In this document: positions 9,321 to 17,435 of the stretch, one piece after another
How the letters are laid out: each line of letters begins with the position of its first letter
Position numbering within the stretch: position 1 is the first letter of the stretch
Source: Rhodanobacteraceae bacterium
GTDB taxonomy: Bacteria; Pseudomonadota; Gammaproteobacteria; Xanthomonadales; Ahniellaceae
DNA length: 64,000 bases
Direction of reading: 5' to 3'
Assembly (NCBI GenBank): GCA_016708465.1
Contig: JADJFT010000003.1
Location: forward strand, 248,001-312,000
Translations under genes and position numbers: made by a program
The notes under the pieces: generated by a model
Databases searched by the model: none
What the model was told of the DNA's origin: nothing
The model's input: only the letters and a program-made list of their open reading frames with translations

Positions 9321-9340
9321 AAGCAGCGTTTCTCGACTGA
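9075..9340 (+). pseudogene. GH18 chitinase-like remnant with internal deletion and frameshift
   Basis: The start of a GH18 barrel (GYHVGYERNLLP, DFPSLTHLMVG) joins directly, in frame, to its end (KGSYVRAQGLGGTIIWTI). The roughly 250 middle residues, including the DxxDxDxE catalytic motif, are missing. A one-base loss near 9265-9275 then moves the true C-terminus (DPAQLLRSVKAAFLD, stop at 9338-9340) out of frame, so the open frame stops early at 9320. Either two secreted enzymes were fused and one has decayed, or the assembly collapsed here. Confidence 0.65.
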
Positions 9341-9419
9341 TCGCACGCGTGGCAGCACTTCGGTTTGGTCCATTGCCCCGCTGCCGCTATCTTCTGCACA
9401 ACGGTAGTGGAGATAAGCG

Positions 9420-10054
9420 ATGCGCACGATCCTGATTGCGAGTCCGAAAGGCGGTTGCGGCAAGACCACGGTCGCGACCAATCTGGCGGCGTTTTATGCG
9501 GCGGCGGGCAAGGAAACTGCGTTGATCGACTGCGACCGGCAGGGCTCGTCACTGCACTGGGCCGAAAAACGTTCGGTGCTCGCGCATCCGGTGCTGGGTA
9601 TGGCCGCCAAGCCGGGATCAAAAGTTGCCGCCAAGGTGCCGAGCGGAACCAAGCGCTGCATTGTCGATACCGCTGCCGGCATCCGTGTTTCGGAAGTGGC
9701 CGAGTTGCTCAAGCCGCCGATGCCTTGGTCATTCCGGTGATGCCTTCGGTCATTGATCTTGAAGCGACGGAAGCATTCTTTGCGGAACTGGCGCAACTGC
9801 CGGCGCTGAAGCGCAAGAAATTCCCGATTGCGATCGTCGCCAACCGCACCAAACCGTGGACCAATGCCACGCAGATGGCGGTCGCGCGGCTCAAGGAGTC
9901 ACCGTTCCCGGTGGTGGCCGAACTGCGGGACTCGCAGGGCTACGTATTGCTCGCCGGTCTCGGCAAAAGCGTGTTCGACTATCACAGCGAACAGACCCGC
10001 TCGCACCAAGACGACTGGGCGCCGCTGCTGAAGTGGTTAAAGAAGCTCGATTGA
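9420..10054 (+). CDS. ParA/MinD-like P-loop ATPase (orphan), frameshifted
   Basis: The first frame (9420 to about 9715) carries the deviant Walker A motif SPKGGCGKTT, the switch region IDCDRQGSSLHW and a Walker B-like IVDTAAG. The remaining half, ALVIPVMPSVIDLEATEAFF to the end at 10054, continues in the next frame. Restoring one base near 9711-9718 gives 211 residues, normal for a small ParA. The family acts in positioning chromosomes, plasmids or large complexes. No parB or parS-like partner is next to it, so the cargo is unknown. Other one-base losses in this window make a sequence error likely, but a real pseudogene cannot be excluded. Confidence 0.7.
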
Positions 10055-10097
10055 TCGGTCATCACGAGCGATGCGTCATTCCCAAGCAGCGGGATGT

Positions 10098-12605
10098 TTA
10101 GGCGAGCGCACGTAGCGTCTCGGCGGGTGGTGCAGCCACCGTTCGCCGCGTGCTGAACGCACCCGCCGCCAACACCAGCGCGAGTCCGCTCGCCGCGATC
10201 TCCAGACTCAGGCGCAGATTCGGCGTCCACGGCAACGCCAGTACGTGCACCGCGATGCTGGCAGCGATGCCATTCGCCGCAATCACTGCAACCGTGGCAG
10301 CGATTAATCCGATGACCAGGAATTCCGAGAGTTGCGCCAGCCGCAACTGCGCACGTCGCGCGCCGAGCACGCGCATCACTGAGCCTTCGCGTAGGCGCTC
10401 GTCTTGGCTGGCATGGATGGCAGCGGCGAGCACCAGCACTCCGGCCGCGAGCGTAAACAGGAACACCAGTTCGACCACTTCCGTGACCTGATCAACGGTG
10501 GCCTTCACTTGCGTCAACACCGCGCCGATGTCGATCACGCTCAAGTTCGGAAAGCGATCGACCAATGCATTCACCGCGCTGCGTCGCGACTCCGGAACGT
10601 GCAGGCTGGTGATGTAACTGGTCGGCAACGTCGCGATGGTTGCTGGCGTACCAAGCACAAAGAAGTTCGGGCGGAAGCTCTCCCACTTCACTTTGCGCAG
10701 GCTGGTAATCGGGGCCTCGACACGTTGACCGCCGACATCGAAGGCGACGCGGTCGCCGACGCGCCAGCCGAGCGACTTCGCGAAGCCTTCCTCGACCGAC
10801 CACTGCGCTTGCGCCAGGGTGTCGGTCGTCCATAAATCGCCCTCGGTGGCGACGTTGTCGTCGGCGAAGCGCGTCGCCGCGCTCAAGTTGAACTCGCGCT
10901 CCGCCAGCCGACGCGCGCGTTCACCGCGTTCATCGTAGTTGTCGCCACTGACCACTCGCCCGTTCACTGTTGCGAGGCGACCGCGCACCATCGGGAACAG
11001 CGTCGCTTCCGATAATCGCTGTTCAGCGATGAGTGCGCGCAAGCCGTCCACCTGGTTTTGCTGGATGTTGATCACGAATTGGTTGGGTGCGTCGTCGGGA
11101 ATGGATTCACGCCAGCGTGCCAGCAAGTCCGAGCGCACCAGTCCGAGTAGCAGCAGCACGGTCAAGCCAAGGCCGATCGCAGCGATTTGCGCCAGGCTCG
11201 ATCCAGCTCGTCGCGACAGGTTGGCGAGGCCATAGCGCCATGCACCGCGCATCCGGCGGCGCAGCCCGTGAAGCGTCCACAACAACAATGCGGCGAGTGC
11301 GGCGAGTGCAATGAATGCCAGGGCGAGGCCACCGAGCAGGCTACTCGCGAGTTGTGCCGAACCCGACTTCCACCACAGCAAAGCGATCAACCCGCCCAGT
11401 CCGATGCTGCTGGTCAGCAAGGCGCTGGGTTCGACCAACGGCAGGTCACGGCGCAGTACGCGTAGCGCCGGGACATGGCGCAAGGCCAGTATCGGAGGCA
11501 GTGCGAAACTGACCAACACGGTGAAGCCGACCGCCACACCGTAGAACGCCGGCATCACACCGGCTGCCGGTACCGTAATGCCGAGCGTGCGCGCCAAGCT
11601 GCCACCAGCAAACCATTGCAGCGCGAACGCGAGCGCAACACCGACGATCGACGCCAGAACCGTTAACAGCGTCAGCGCCAGCAGATGCAGGGACGCAATC
11701 GTGCGCTGGCTGGCACCGAGACAGCGCAGCACCGCCGCGTCGTCGAGATGACGTGCGCTGTGTCGGCGCGCCGCCATCGCCACCGCGATGCTGGCCAGCA
11801 CCACCGACACCAGCGCGGCTAGGCCCAGGAAACGATCGGCGCGATCAAGCGCGCTGCGCACTTCCGGGCGCGCATCGGCGGCAGTTTCGATGCGCTGGCC
11901 ACGACCGATCAGCGGTCTTGTCGTATTCAGAAAATCGCGCACGGCGGACTCGTCGCCGGCGACGACCAATCGATAAACGATGCGTGCACCGGGTTGGATC
12001 AGGCCAGTCGTGCCGAGATCGTCGAGCGCAATGAAGATCTTCGGTGCGGTATTGAAATAGTCGAGTACGGCGTCGGGTTCTTGCACGACCAGCGCCGATA
12101 GCGTGAATTCGCTCGCTCCGAGCGTGACGCGGTCGCCGACAGTGAGGCCGAGCGCGTCAGCGCCGGCGCGCGATAACCAAGCGGTGCCGAGCGTCGGTGC
12201 GCCGCGGTGGCTGCGGTCGCGTCCATCTTCACCGCGCAGGCGGTATTCGCCGCGTAGCGGATACCCGGGCCCGAGTGCCCGCACTTCGCCGAGCTTGAGC
12301 GCGTCGCCGGCGCGCAGCATGCTGTTGAAGGTCCAGATCTCGCTGTGTTGCAGGCGGCGATCATTCGCCGCTTGTCGCAGCGGCTCGGGAATCGGGCCGT
12401 CGGCACGTAGCACCGCATCACCACCAAGCAGTCGATTGGCTTCGAGCGACAGTGCGCGCGTGGCACGATCGGTCACGAAGCCAACCGCCGTCACCGCGAC
12501 GACCGCCAACACCAGCGCCGCGAACAGCACACGCAATTCACCCGAGGCGAGGTCGCGGCGCAGTTGCCGCAGGGACAGACGCAGCAACGATGCGCCGGGA
12601 CTCAT
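10098..12605 (-). CDS. ybbP: ABC transporter permease with two FtsX domains (YbbP type)
   Basis: The 835-residue protein begins with a membrane segment (LFAALVLAVVAVTAVGFV), then a large periplasmic domain. Two sets of three FtsX-like membrane segments lie near residues 260-400 and 720-830, with another pair at about 400-480. This is the MacB/YbbP architecture for an exporter that works on periplasmic or outer-leaflet substrates. Its start overlaps the end of the ATPase gene (12602-12605), so the two are translationally coupled. Linkage to a divergent tesA reproduces the classic tesA/ybbA/ybbP arrangement of gammaproteobacteria. The substrate is not known. Confidence 0.9.
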   Translation of the reverse strand: MSPGASLLRLSLRQLRRDLASGELRVLFAALVLAVVAVTAVGFVTDRATRALSLEANRLLGGDAVLRADGPIPEPLRQAANDRRLQHSEIWTFNSMLRAGDALKLGEVRALGPGYPLRGEYRLRGEDGRDRSHRGAPTLGTAWLSRAGADALGLTVGDRVTLGASEFTLSALVVQEPDAVLDYFNTAPKIFIALDDLGTTGLIQPGARIVYRLVVAGDESAVRDFLNTTRPLIGRGQRIETAADARPEVRSALDRADRFLGLAALVSVVLASIAVAMAARRHSARHLDDAAVLRCLGASQRTIASLHLLALTLLTVLASIVGVALAFALQWFAGGSLARTLGITVPAAGVMPAFYGVAVGFTVLVSFALPPILALRHVPALRVLRRDLPLVEPSALLTSSIGLGGLIALLWWKSGSAQLASSLLGGLALAFIALAALAALLLWTLHGLRRRMRGAWRYGLANLSRRAGSSLAQIAAIGLGLTVLLLLGLVRSDLLARWRESIPDDAPNQFVINIQQNQVDGLRALIAEQRLSEATLFPMVRGRLATVNGRVVSGDNYDERGERARRLAEREFNLSAATRFADDNVATEGDLWTTDTLAQAQWSVEEGFAKSLGWRVGDRVAFDVGGQRVEAPITSLRKVKWESFRPNFFVLGTPATIATLPTSYITSLHVPESRRSAVNALVDRFPNLSVIDIGAVLTQVKATVDQVTEVVELVFLFTLAAGVLVLAAAIHASQDERLREGSVMRVLGARRAQLRLAQLSEFLVIGLIAATVAVIAANGIAASIAVHVLALPWTPNLRLSLEIAASGLALVLAAGAFSTRRTVAAPPAETLRALA

Positions 12606-13318
12606 GCGCGCCCGACCAAGCGTCCGCCATCCAGCCGCAACTGACGTGCGCAGCGTGCTGCCAGTCGTTCGTCGTGCGTGACCAGGATCAGGGTTGTGCC
12701 TTCGGCGTGGTTGAGTTCAAACAACAGATCGGCGATGACGTTGCCAGTGGCGGTGTCGAGGTTGCCGGTCGGCTCGTCGGCAAACAGAATCTGCGGACGC
12801 GTCACGAACGCGCGTGCGATCGCGACTCGTTGCTGTTCACCGCCGGATAATTGGCGTGGATAGTGATCGAGGCGCTCGCCAAGCCCGACACGTGCAAGGA
12901 TCTGTCGCGCCGGCGTCTCGGGGTCGCTGACCCCGGCGAGTTCCAGTGGCAACATCACGTTCTCGACGGCGGTGAGCGCTGGCAGCAACTGGAAGTTCTG
13001 AAACACGAAGCCGATACGTTCGCCGCGCAAGCGCGCGCGCGCGTCTTCGTTGAGCGCAGCCAGACCGATGCCGGCGATGCGAACATCACCTTCGCTGGCG
13101 ACATCGAGGCCAGCGAGCAGTGCCAGCAAAGTCGACTTTCCGGAACCCGAAGCGCCGATGATCGCGACCGATTCGCCAGCGATCACGCCGAACGAGACGG
13201 CGTCGAGGATGGTCAGTTCGCGGCCGGGTAGGGCAACGCGACGGGTCAAGCGATGCACCTCGATCAGCACGGGTGCAGCGTTCACGTCGGCAGTGGCATG
13301 CTCACGCACAGCATTCAT
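12602..13318 (-). CDS. ybbA: ABC transporter ATP-binding protein (YbbA)
   Basis: A MacB/LolD-class ATPase of about 238 residues. Walker A GASGSGKST lies at residues 55-63, followed by the Q-loop FVFQNFQLLPALT, the signature LSGGEQQR, Walker B ILFADEPTGNLD and the switch His in LVTHDE. I chose ATG 13318; ATG 13333 and TTG 13339 are also in frame but have no better ribosome site. It energises the YbbP permease encoded directly downstream with an overlapping start. The gene is divergent from tesA, with only about 30 bp between starts, so both promoters must share or overlap coding sequence. Confidence 0.9.
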   Translation of the reverse strand: MNAVREHATADVNAAPVLIEVHRLTRRVALPGRELTILDAVSFGVIAGESVAIIGASGSGKSTLLALLAGLDVASEGDVRIAGIGLAALNEDARARLRGERIGFVFQNFQLLPALTAVENVMLPLELAGVSDPETPARQILARVGLGERLDHYPRQLSGGEQQRVAIARAFVTRPQILFADEPTGNLDTATGNVIADLLFELNHAEGTTLILVTHDERLAARCARQLRLDGGRLVGRA

Positions 13319-13352
13319 TGGCGGTCCGACCATGGTCAAGGAAACAGGAGTG

Positions 13353-13976
13353 ATGCGGTCACTCTCGCAGATTGCAATTCAAGCTTTCGTGATGGGCGCG
13401 TTGCTGTGTGCTGCTGCGGCACAGGCCGAGGCGCCAAAACGTGTACTGGTCTTCGGTGACTCCTTGTCGGCGGCCTACAACCTTGCGCCTGAACAAGGCT
13501 GGGTGCATCTGCTTGACCAGCAGTTGCAGGCCGATGGCTGGCGCGTCGCCAATGCCAGCATCAGCGGCGAAACCACCGCCGGCGGCGCCGCGCGTATCGA
13601 TGCGGTTCTGAGCGAGCAGCATCCAGACATTGTCGTTGTCGAACTCGGTGCCAACGATGGCCTGCGCGGCCTGCCGCTCGATCTCGCGAAGCAGAATCTC
13701 GCGCACATCCTCACTGCTGCGAATGCACGCAAGGCGCAAGTATTGCTGATTGGCATGGAACTGCCGCCGAACTACGGGCCCGATTACACCGCACAGTTTC
13801 GGCAAATGTACGTCGATCTCGCGCACGAACACGGCGCGACGCTGCTGCCCTTCCTGCTTGCTCCGATCGCCAATGACCGCAGCAACTTCATGGACGACAA
13901 TCTACATCCGGTCGCCGCTGCGCAGCCGGCGCTGCGCGATTACGTGCTCGGTGCGTTGCAGGCGTTGTTGCAATGA
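13353..13976 (+). CDS. tesA: Arylesterase / lysophospholipase-thioesterase TesA
   Basis: A signal peptide (MRSLSQIAIQAFVMGALLCAAAAQA) leads into an SGNH hydrolase. Block I is VFGDSLSAAYN with the nucleophile Ser, block II has Gly in SISGETTAGG, block III is ELGANDGLRG and block V is DDNLHPVAAAQ with catalytic Asp and His. The product is periplasmic and hydrolyses acyl esters, lysophospholipids and acyl-CoA thioesters. AAGGAA lies 9 nt before ATG 13353; GTG 13350 and ATG 13332 are alternatives. The neighbours ybbA and ybbP on the opposite strand support the name. Confidence 0.92.
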   Translation: MRSLSQIAIQAFVMGALLCAAAAQAEAPKRVLVFGDSLSAAYNLAPEQGWVHLLDQQLQADGWRVANASISGETTAGGAARIDAVLSEQHPDIVVVELGANDGLRGLPLDLAKQNLAHILTAANARKAQVLLIGMELPPNYGPDYTAQFRQMYVDLAHEHGATLLPFLLAPIANDRSNFMDDNLHPVAAAQPALRDYVLGALQALLQ

Positions 13977-14025
13977 CGATCACCGGCAACGGCGATGCAA
14001 GTCCGAGGTCGCGTTGACCACTTGA

Positions 14026-14163
14026 TCCGAAGAATCAGAGTGGCGCATCGGCGTCAGAAAGACGCTGCGCGATTTCCCGCTGTGCCTGCAGCGTCTGGCT
14101 TTCTTTGCGGATGTGCCCGAACATCGGGCGATCAGCGACATCTTCCTGCCGCTGCGGGATTGA
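14026..14163 (+). pseudogene. Possible fragment of a small coupled gene between tesA and the EEP gene
   Basis: This open stretch reads EWRIGVRKTLRDFPLCL, then AFFADVPEHRAISDIFLPL, and stops at 14161-14163, three bases before the next ATG. It looks protein-like but has no start codon in frame. An ATG at 13973 overlaps the tesA stop (ATGA) and would open the same small gene if one indel near 14005-14025 were repaired. I do not recognise the family. It may be chance. Confidence 0.25.
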
Positions 14164-14166
14164 ACC

Positions 14167-15123
14167 ATGCTCGATGCAATCGTCCGACGTGCGCGTTGGT
14201 TGTTGCCGCTGCTGGTATTCGCGCTGCTGTTGCCGCTCGCGTCGCCGTGGCTGCACGGGCGTGGCGGGCACGTTGTCTGGCTGCTCGATCTCGCCGTGCA
14301 CTGGCAATGGCTGCACGCGATCATGTTGGTTCCGGTCGTCGTCGCGTGCGCGCTGCGGGATCGCCGCTGGCTGGTCCTCGGCCTGTTGTCGCTGCTGCCC
14401 TGGATCACGGCCGCGCCGCGCCTGATCGATGCGGTGCCGGGGTCGGCCAACGCACGATTCACCCTGATCAGCGCCAACGTGCATTGGTCGACACGCGATC
14501 CGCGCGCGCTGGCGGCCTGGTTGACGGCGGCGCCGGCCGATGTGGTCGTGATCCTGGAAGTGTCGCCAGCCTATGCGCAGGCCCTGTCACAGTGGTCGGA
14601 CTATCCGTATCGCGTGATCGAAGCGGCCGCTGATCCGTTCGGAATCGCGCTGCTGTCGCGCCACCCGTTGCAGCAGGCGCAGGTGCTGCATGACCCGCGT
14701 GGACTGGCGTCGATCGACGTCGCCGTCGACACGCCACAAGGCTGTGTGGCGGTGCGTGCCGTGCATCCGATGCCGCCGATCTCGCCGCCCGAAAAAGTGC
14801 TGCGCGATCAACTGCTGGCTGCTGCCGTATCGGAGCTCTCGGTCGCCGCGCGGCCGGCGTTGATCGTTGGTGATTTCAACGCCACGCCGTGGTCGTCCGC
14901 GCTCACGCCGTTTGCCGCGCAAGGTTGGCGGCGAGCCACCGCGCTGGTGCCCACCTGGCCGACGTGGGGGCGCGGATGGCTCGGCATTCCGATCGACCAA
15001 GTGCTCGCCAGCGCGGCATGGCGACGCATCGACAGCCGACGCGGTCCCGATCTCGGTTCCGACCACTTCCCGGTGCGCGTCACCCTGGCCCGTGCGCCGT
15101 CGGCGCGCTGCGGCACGACGTGA
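14167..15123 (+). CDS. Membrane-anchored endonuclease/exonuclease/phosphatase family protein
   Basis: Three hydrophobic segments fill residues 1-95 (for example LLPLLVFALLLPLASPWL). A periplasmic EEP (DNase I-like) domain follows with ISANVHWS, VVVILEVSP, the active-site block GDFNATPWS and the final GSDHFPVRVTL. The four conserved blocks keep the catalytic Asn, Glu, Asp and His residues. Related membrane EEP proteins are thought to act as periplasmic nucleases or phosphodiesterases; the substrate here is unknown. The gene runs in the same direction as tesA and ends 105 bp before the next gene. Confidence 0.87.
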   Translation: MLDAIVRRARWLLPLLVFALLLPLASPWLHGRGGHVVWLLDLAVHWQWLHAIMLVPVVVACALRDRRWLVLGLLSLLPWITAAPRLIDAVPGSANARFTLISANVHWSTRDPRALAAWLTAAPADVVVILEVSPAYAQALSQWSDYPYRVIEAAADPFGIALLSRHPLQQAQVLHDPRGLASIDVAVDTPQGCVAVRAVHPMPPISPPEKVLRDQLLAAAVSELSVAARPALIVGDFNATPWSSALTPFAAQGWRRATALVPTWPTWGRGWLGIPIDQVLASAAWRRIDSRRGPDLGSDHFPVRVTLARAPSARCGTT

Positions 15124-15228
15124 GCGGAGCGGGAATTCGACCGCTCGGGACGCGATCCACTTCGGCCACGGTTGCGACTGATACCCTCTCGCCCCAACGT
15201 CTTGTCCCTCGCTGCCTGGAGATCGTCG

Positions 15229-16164
15229 ATGAAGATTCGCCCGACCCTGATACTCGCTCTCGTCGCCGCACTCGCGGCCTGTTCCAACGACGCCCCGCCG
15301 GCCGATTCCGCAGCAATTCCAGCAGCGCCGGATGAGCTTGTGCCGGTGGCCGCGCCAGCCGCCGATCCGATAGACGCCATCCTTGCCGGAAGCCACCGGT
15401 CGGACGCCAACAAGGCGCGTGACCAGTACCGGCATCCCAAGGAAACGCTCGCCTTTTTCGGTATCCAGCCGAACATGACAGTGATCGAAATCACCCCCGG
15501 CGGCGGCGCTTGGTACACCGAGATACTCGCGCCGTATCTGCACGACGCCGGCAGCGAAGTTGCCGCGATCTGGGATACCGGCGCCAGCGACGCGCCTGGC
15601 TACTACGCCAAGAACAATGAGCAACTGGCGACGAAGCTCGCCAGCGATCCAGCGGCGTACGACCGTGTCGCACTGCGCAGCTTCGACGCCAAGGCACCGG
15701 CCTTCGGCGAAGCCAATTCCGCCGATGCCGTGGTCACCTTCCGCAACGTCCATAACTGGACGATGGCCGGCAACGATGGCGACTACTTCAAGGCAGTCTT
15801 CGATGTGCTGAAGCCGGGCGGTGTGCTCGGCGTGGTCGAACACCGTGCGAACGCCGGAACCTCGCTTGAGGCGACCAAGGAAACCGGCTACCTCACTGAA
15901 GACTACGTGATCGGGTTGGCGACTGCCGCCGGCTTCATCCTCGAAGAAAAGAGCGAGATCAACGCGAACGCAAACGACTCCAAGGATCATCCGCAAGGCG
16001 TTTGGACGCTGCCACCGAGTTTCGCGCTGAAGGACAAGGACCGCGAGAAATATGCGGCGATCGGCGAGTCTGACCGCATGACCCTGCGCTTCCGCAAGCC
16101 GTCGGAAAGCGCAGACGGTGACGCCTCGGACGACACTGCGGCGCAGCCCGCCGCCGGCGATTGA
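15229..16164 (+). CDS. Predicted periplasmic lipoprotein methyltransferase (COG4798-like)
   Basis: The N-terminus MKIRPTLILALVAALAACS has a lipobox (LAAC), so it should be lipid-anchored. After a Pro/Ala-rich linker comes a class I methyltransferase-like fold. It has MTVIEITPGGGAWYTEIL as the nucleotide-binding motif I, an acidic motif-II region, and VTFRNVHNW and LKPGGVLGVVEHRA as motifs IV and V. Proteins of this type are annotated as predicted methyltransferases, although SAM would not normally be expected outside the cytoplasm. The real activity is therefore uncertain. GGAG lies 8 nt before ATG 15229. Its stop overlaps the first codon of the following pseudouridine synthase gene. Confidence 0.8.
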   Translation: MKIRPTLILALVAALAACSNDAPPADSAAIPAAPDELVPVAAPAADPIDAILAGSHRSDANKARDQYRHPKETLAFFGIQPNMTVIEITPGGGAWYTEILAPYLHDAGSEVAAIWDTGASDAPGYYAKNNEQLATKLASDPAAYDRVALRSFDAKAPAFGEANSADAVVTFRNVHNWTMAGNDGDYFKAVFDVLKPGGVLGVVEHRANAGTSLEATKETGYLTEDYVIGLATAAGFILEEKSEINANANDSKDHPQGVWTLPPSFALKDKDREKYAAIGESDRMTLRFRKPSESADGDASDDTAAQPAAGD

Positions 16165-16726
16165 TCGTCCTGTTCAATAAGCCTTACGACGTCCTCTGCC
16201 AGTTCACCGACGGGCAGGGTCATCGCAGTTTGGCTGACTTTATCGACGTGCCCGGTGTCTATCCCGCTGGGCGCCTCGATCGCGATTCCGAAGGTTTGCT
16301 GGTGCTCACCGATGACGGCGCGCTGGCACATCGTTTGACCGACCCGAAACACGCGCACCGCAAGACGTATCGCGTGCAGGTCGAAGGCGAGCCGCGTGCC
16401 GAGCAACTCGATGAGTTGCGGCGCGGCGTCGTGTTGAACGACGGCCCGACGCGCGCGGCCGAGGTGCGCCGTATCGATACGCCGCAAAACCTGTGGCCAC
16501 GGGAGCCACCGATCCGGGTGCGCCAGTCGGTGCCCGATGCCTGGCTGGAACTGACGATCGGTGAGGTCGTAACCGTCAAGTTCGCCGTATGACCGCAGCG
16601 GTTGGACTGCCGACGTTGCGATTGATCCGCATCGCGTCCGGCGATTACCGCTTGGACGACATCGCTTCTGGCGAATATCGCGTCATCGATGCGCATCCAA
16701 GCCAGCGCTCTAAACATCGCCGTTGA
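16161..16726 (+). CDS. RsuA/RluE-family rRNA pseudouridine synthase, frameshifted near the 3' end
   Basis: TTG 16161 opens (L)IVLFNKPYDVLCQFTD, a normal start for RluE-type enzymes without an S4 domain. The catalytic Asp motif is PAGRLDRDSEGLLVL. The open frame ends at 16592 after LTIGE, but the expected family sequence (GRNRQVRRMTAAVGLPTLRL) follows when one G is added to GG at 16565-16566. The frame then stops at 16724-16726, giving 188 residues. RluE isomerises a uridine in 23S rRNA. Read error and true truncation are both possible; the perfect continuation favours error or a very recent mutation. The end overlaps the convergent gene by 17 bp. Confidence 0.8.
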
Positions 16727-17435
16727 TATTGATATCGCTCCAGCCGAACGCGTCGACGATGCGCTGAAAACCTGAATCCAGCGCCGCCGTGAGCGCCAGC
16801 CTTGCGCCGCTATGCGGGTGCGTGAAGGCCAGTCGTCGCGCATGTAGCAGCAAACGTGTGACCTGCCATTGCGACTGAAACAGCCGATTGTGTTCACTGC
16901 GGCCGTGGCTGGTGTCGCCGATCAAATGATGCGAGATGTGATGGAAATGCTTGCGGATCTGCCGATAGCGGCCAGTCTCTGGATCGATTGCCATCAATGC
17001 GTAACGTTGCTGCGGGTATTTTCCGAGCGCGATCGGCACCTCGACCGTTGCAATCCGGCGATAGCGCGTCAGTGCGGCTTTCTTTGGCGAGTTTGGGCGC
17101 ACGTCGCCGAGTGCGTAGTCGATCTCACCGGTCTCCGCGGGCCAGCCGCGGCAGACCGCGAGATAGGTCTTTTCGATACTTCGCGCCATGAATTGCTTGC
17201 CGAGTTCACTGGCTGCTTCACGCGTGCGTGCCGCGAGCACGACGCCGCTGGTCGCACGATCGAGTCGATGCACCAGGAACACCTCGCCAGCAACGTGCCG
17301 ACGCAACTGATCGAGCAGATCGACATCGACATCGGCTGCCATGCGGCTGGCGTGCGCGAGCAGACCGGCTGGCTTATCGACGACCAGCAGGTGCTCGTCG
17401 AGATACAGCAAGTTCAGCAGTGTTGGCGTGCTCAC
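16710..17435 (-). CDS. RluA-family pseudouridine synthase, TruC-like
   Basis: The protein has 241 residues, starts with GTG 17435 and lacks an N-terminal S4 domain. The catalytic motif is VHRLDRATSGVVLAA (about residues 55-69). Later blocks are EKTYLAVCRGW and GRYRQIRKHFHHISHHLIGDTSHG, the last close to TruC (tRNA pseudouridine-65 synthase). Its GTG overlaps the stop codon of the GT41 gene upstream (GTGA), so it is the last gene of the ubiJ-ubiB-GT41 transcription unit. The target could also be an rRNA position. Confidence 0.87.
   Translation of the reverse strand: MSTPTLLNLLYLDEHLLVVDKPAGLLAHASRMAADVDVDLLDQLRRHVAGEVFLVHRLDRATSGVVLAARTREAASELGKQFMARSIEKTYLAVCRGWPAETGEIDYALGDVRPNSPKKAALTRYRRIATVEVPIALGKYPQQRYALMAIDPETGRYRQIRKHFHHISHHLIGDTSHGRSEHNRLFQSQWQVTRLLLHARRLAFTHPHSGARLALTAALDSGFQRIVDAFGWSDININGDV

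Noticed and set aside
9711..9718. Programmed frameshifting in the ParA-like gene
   Set aside because: No slippery heptamer or downstream stem is evident, and other genes nearby show the same one-base loss, including essential glmS.
10098..13318. A Lol-type lipoprotein exporter as the name for the ATPase/permease pair
   Set aside because: The 835-residue permease is much larger than LolC or LolE, and the divergent tesA points to YbbA/YbbP.
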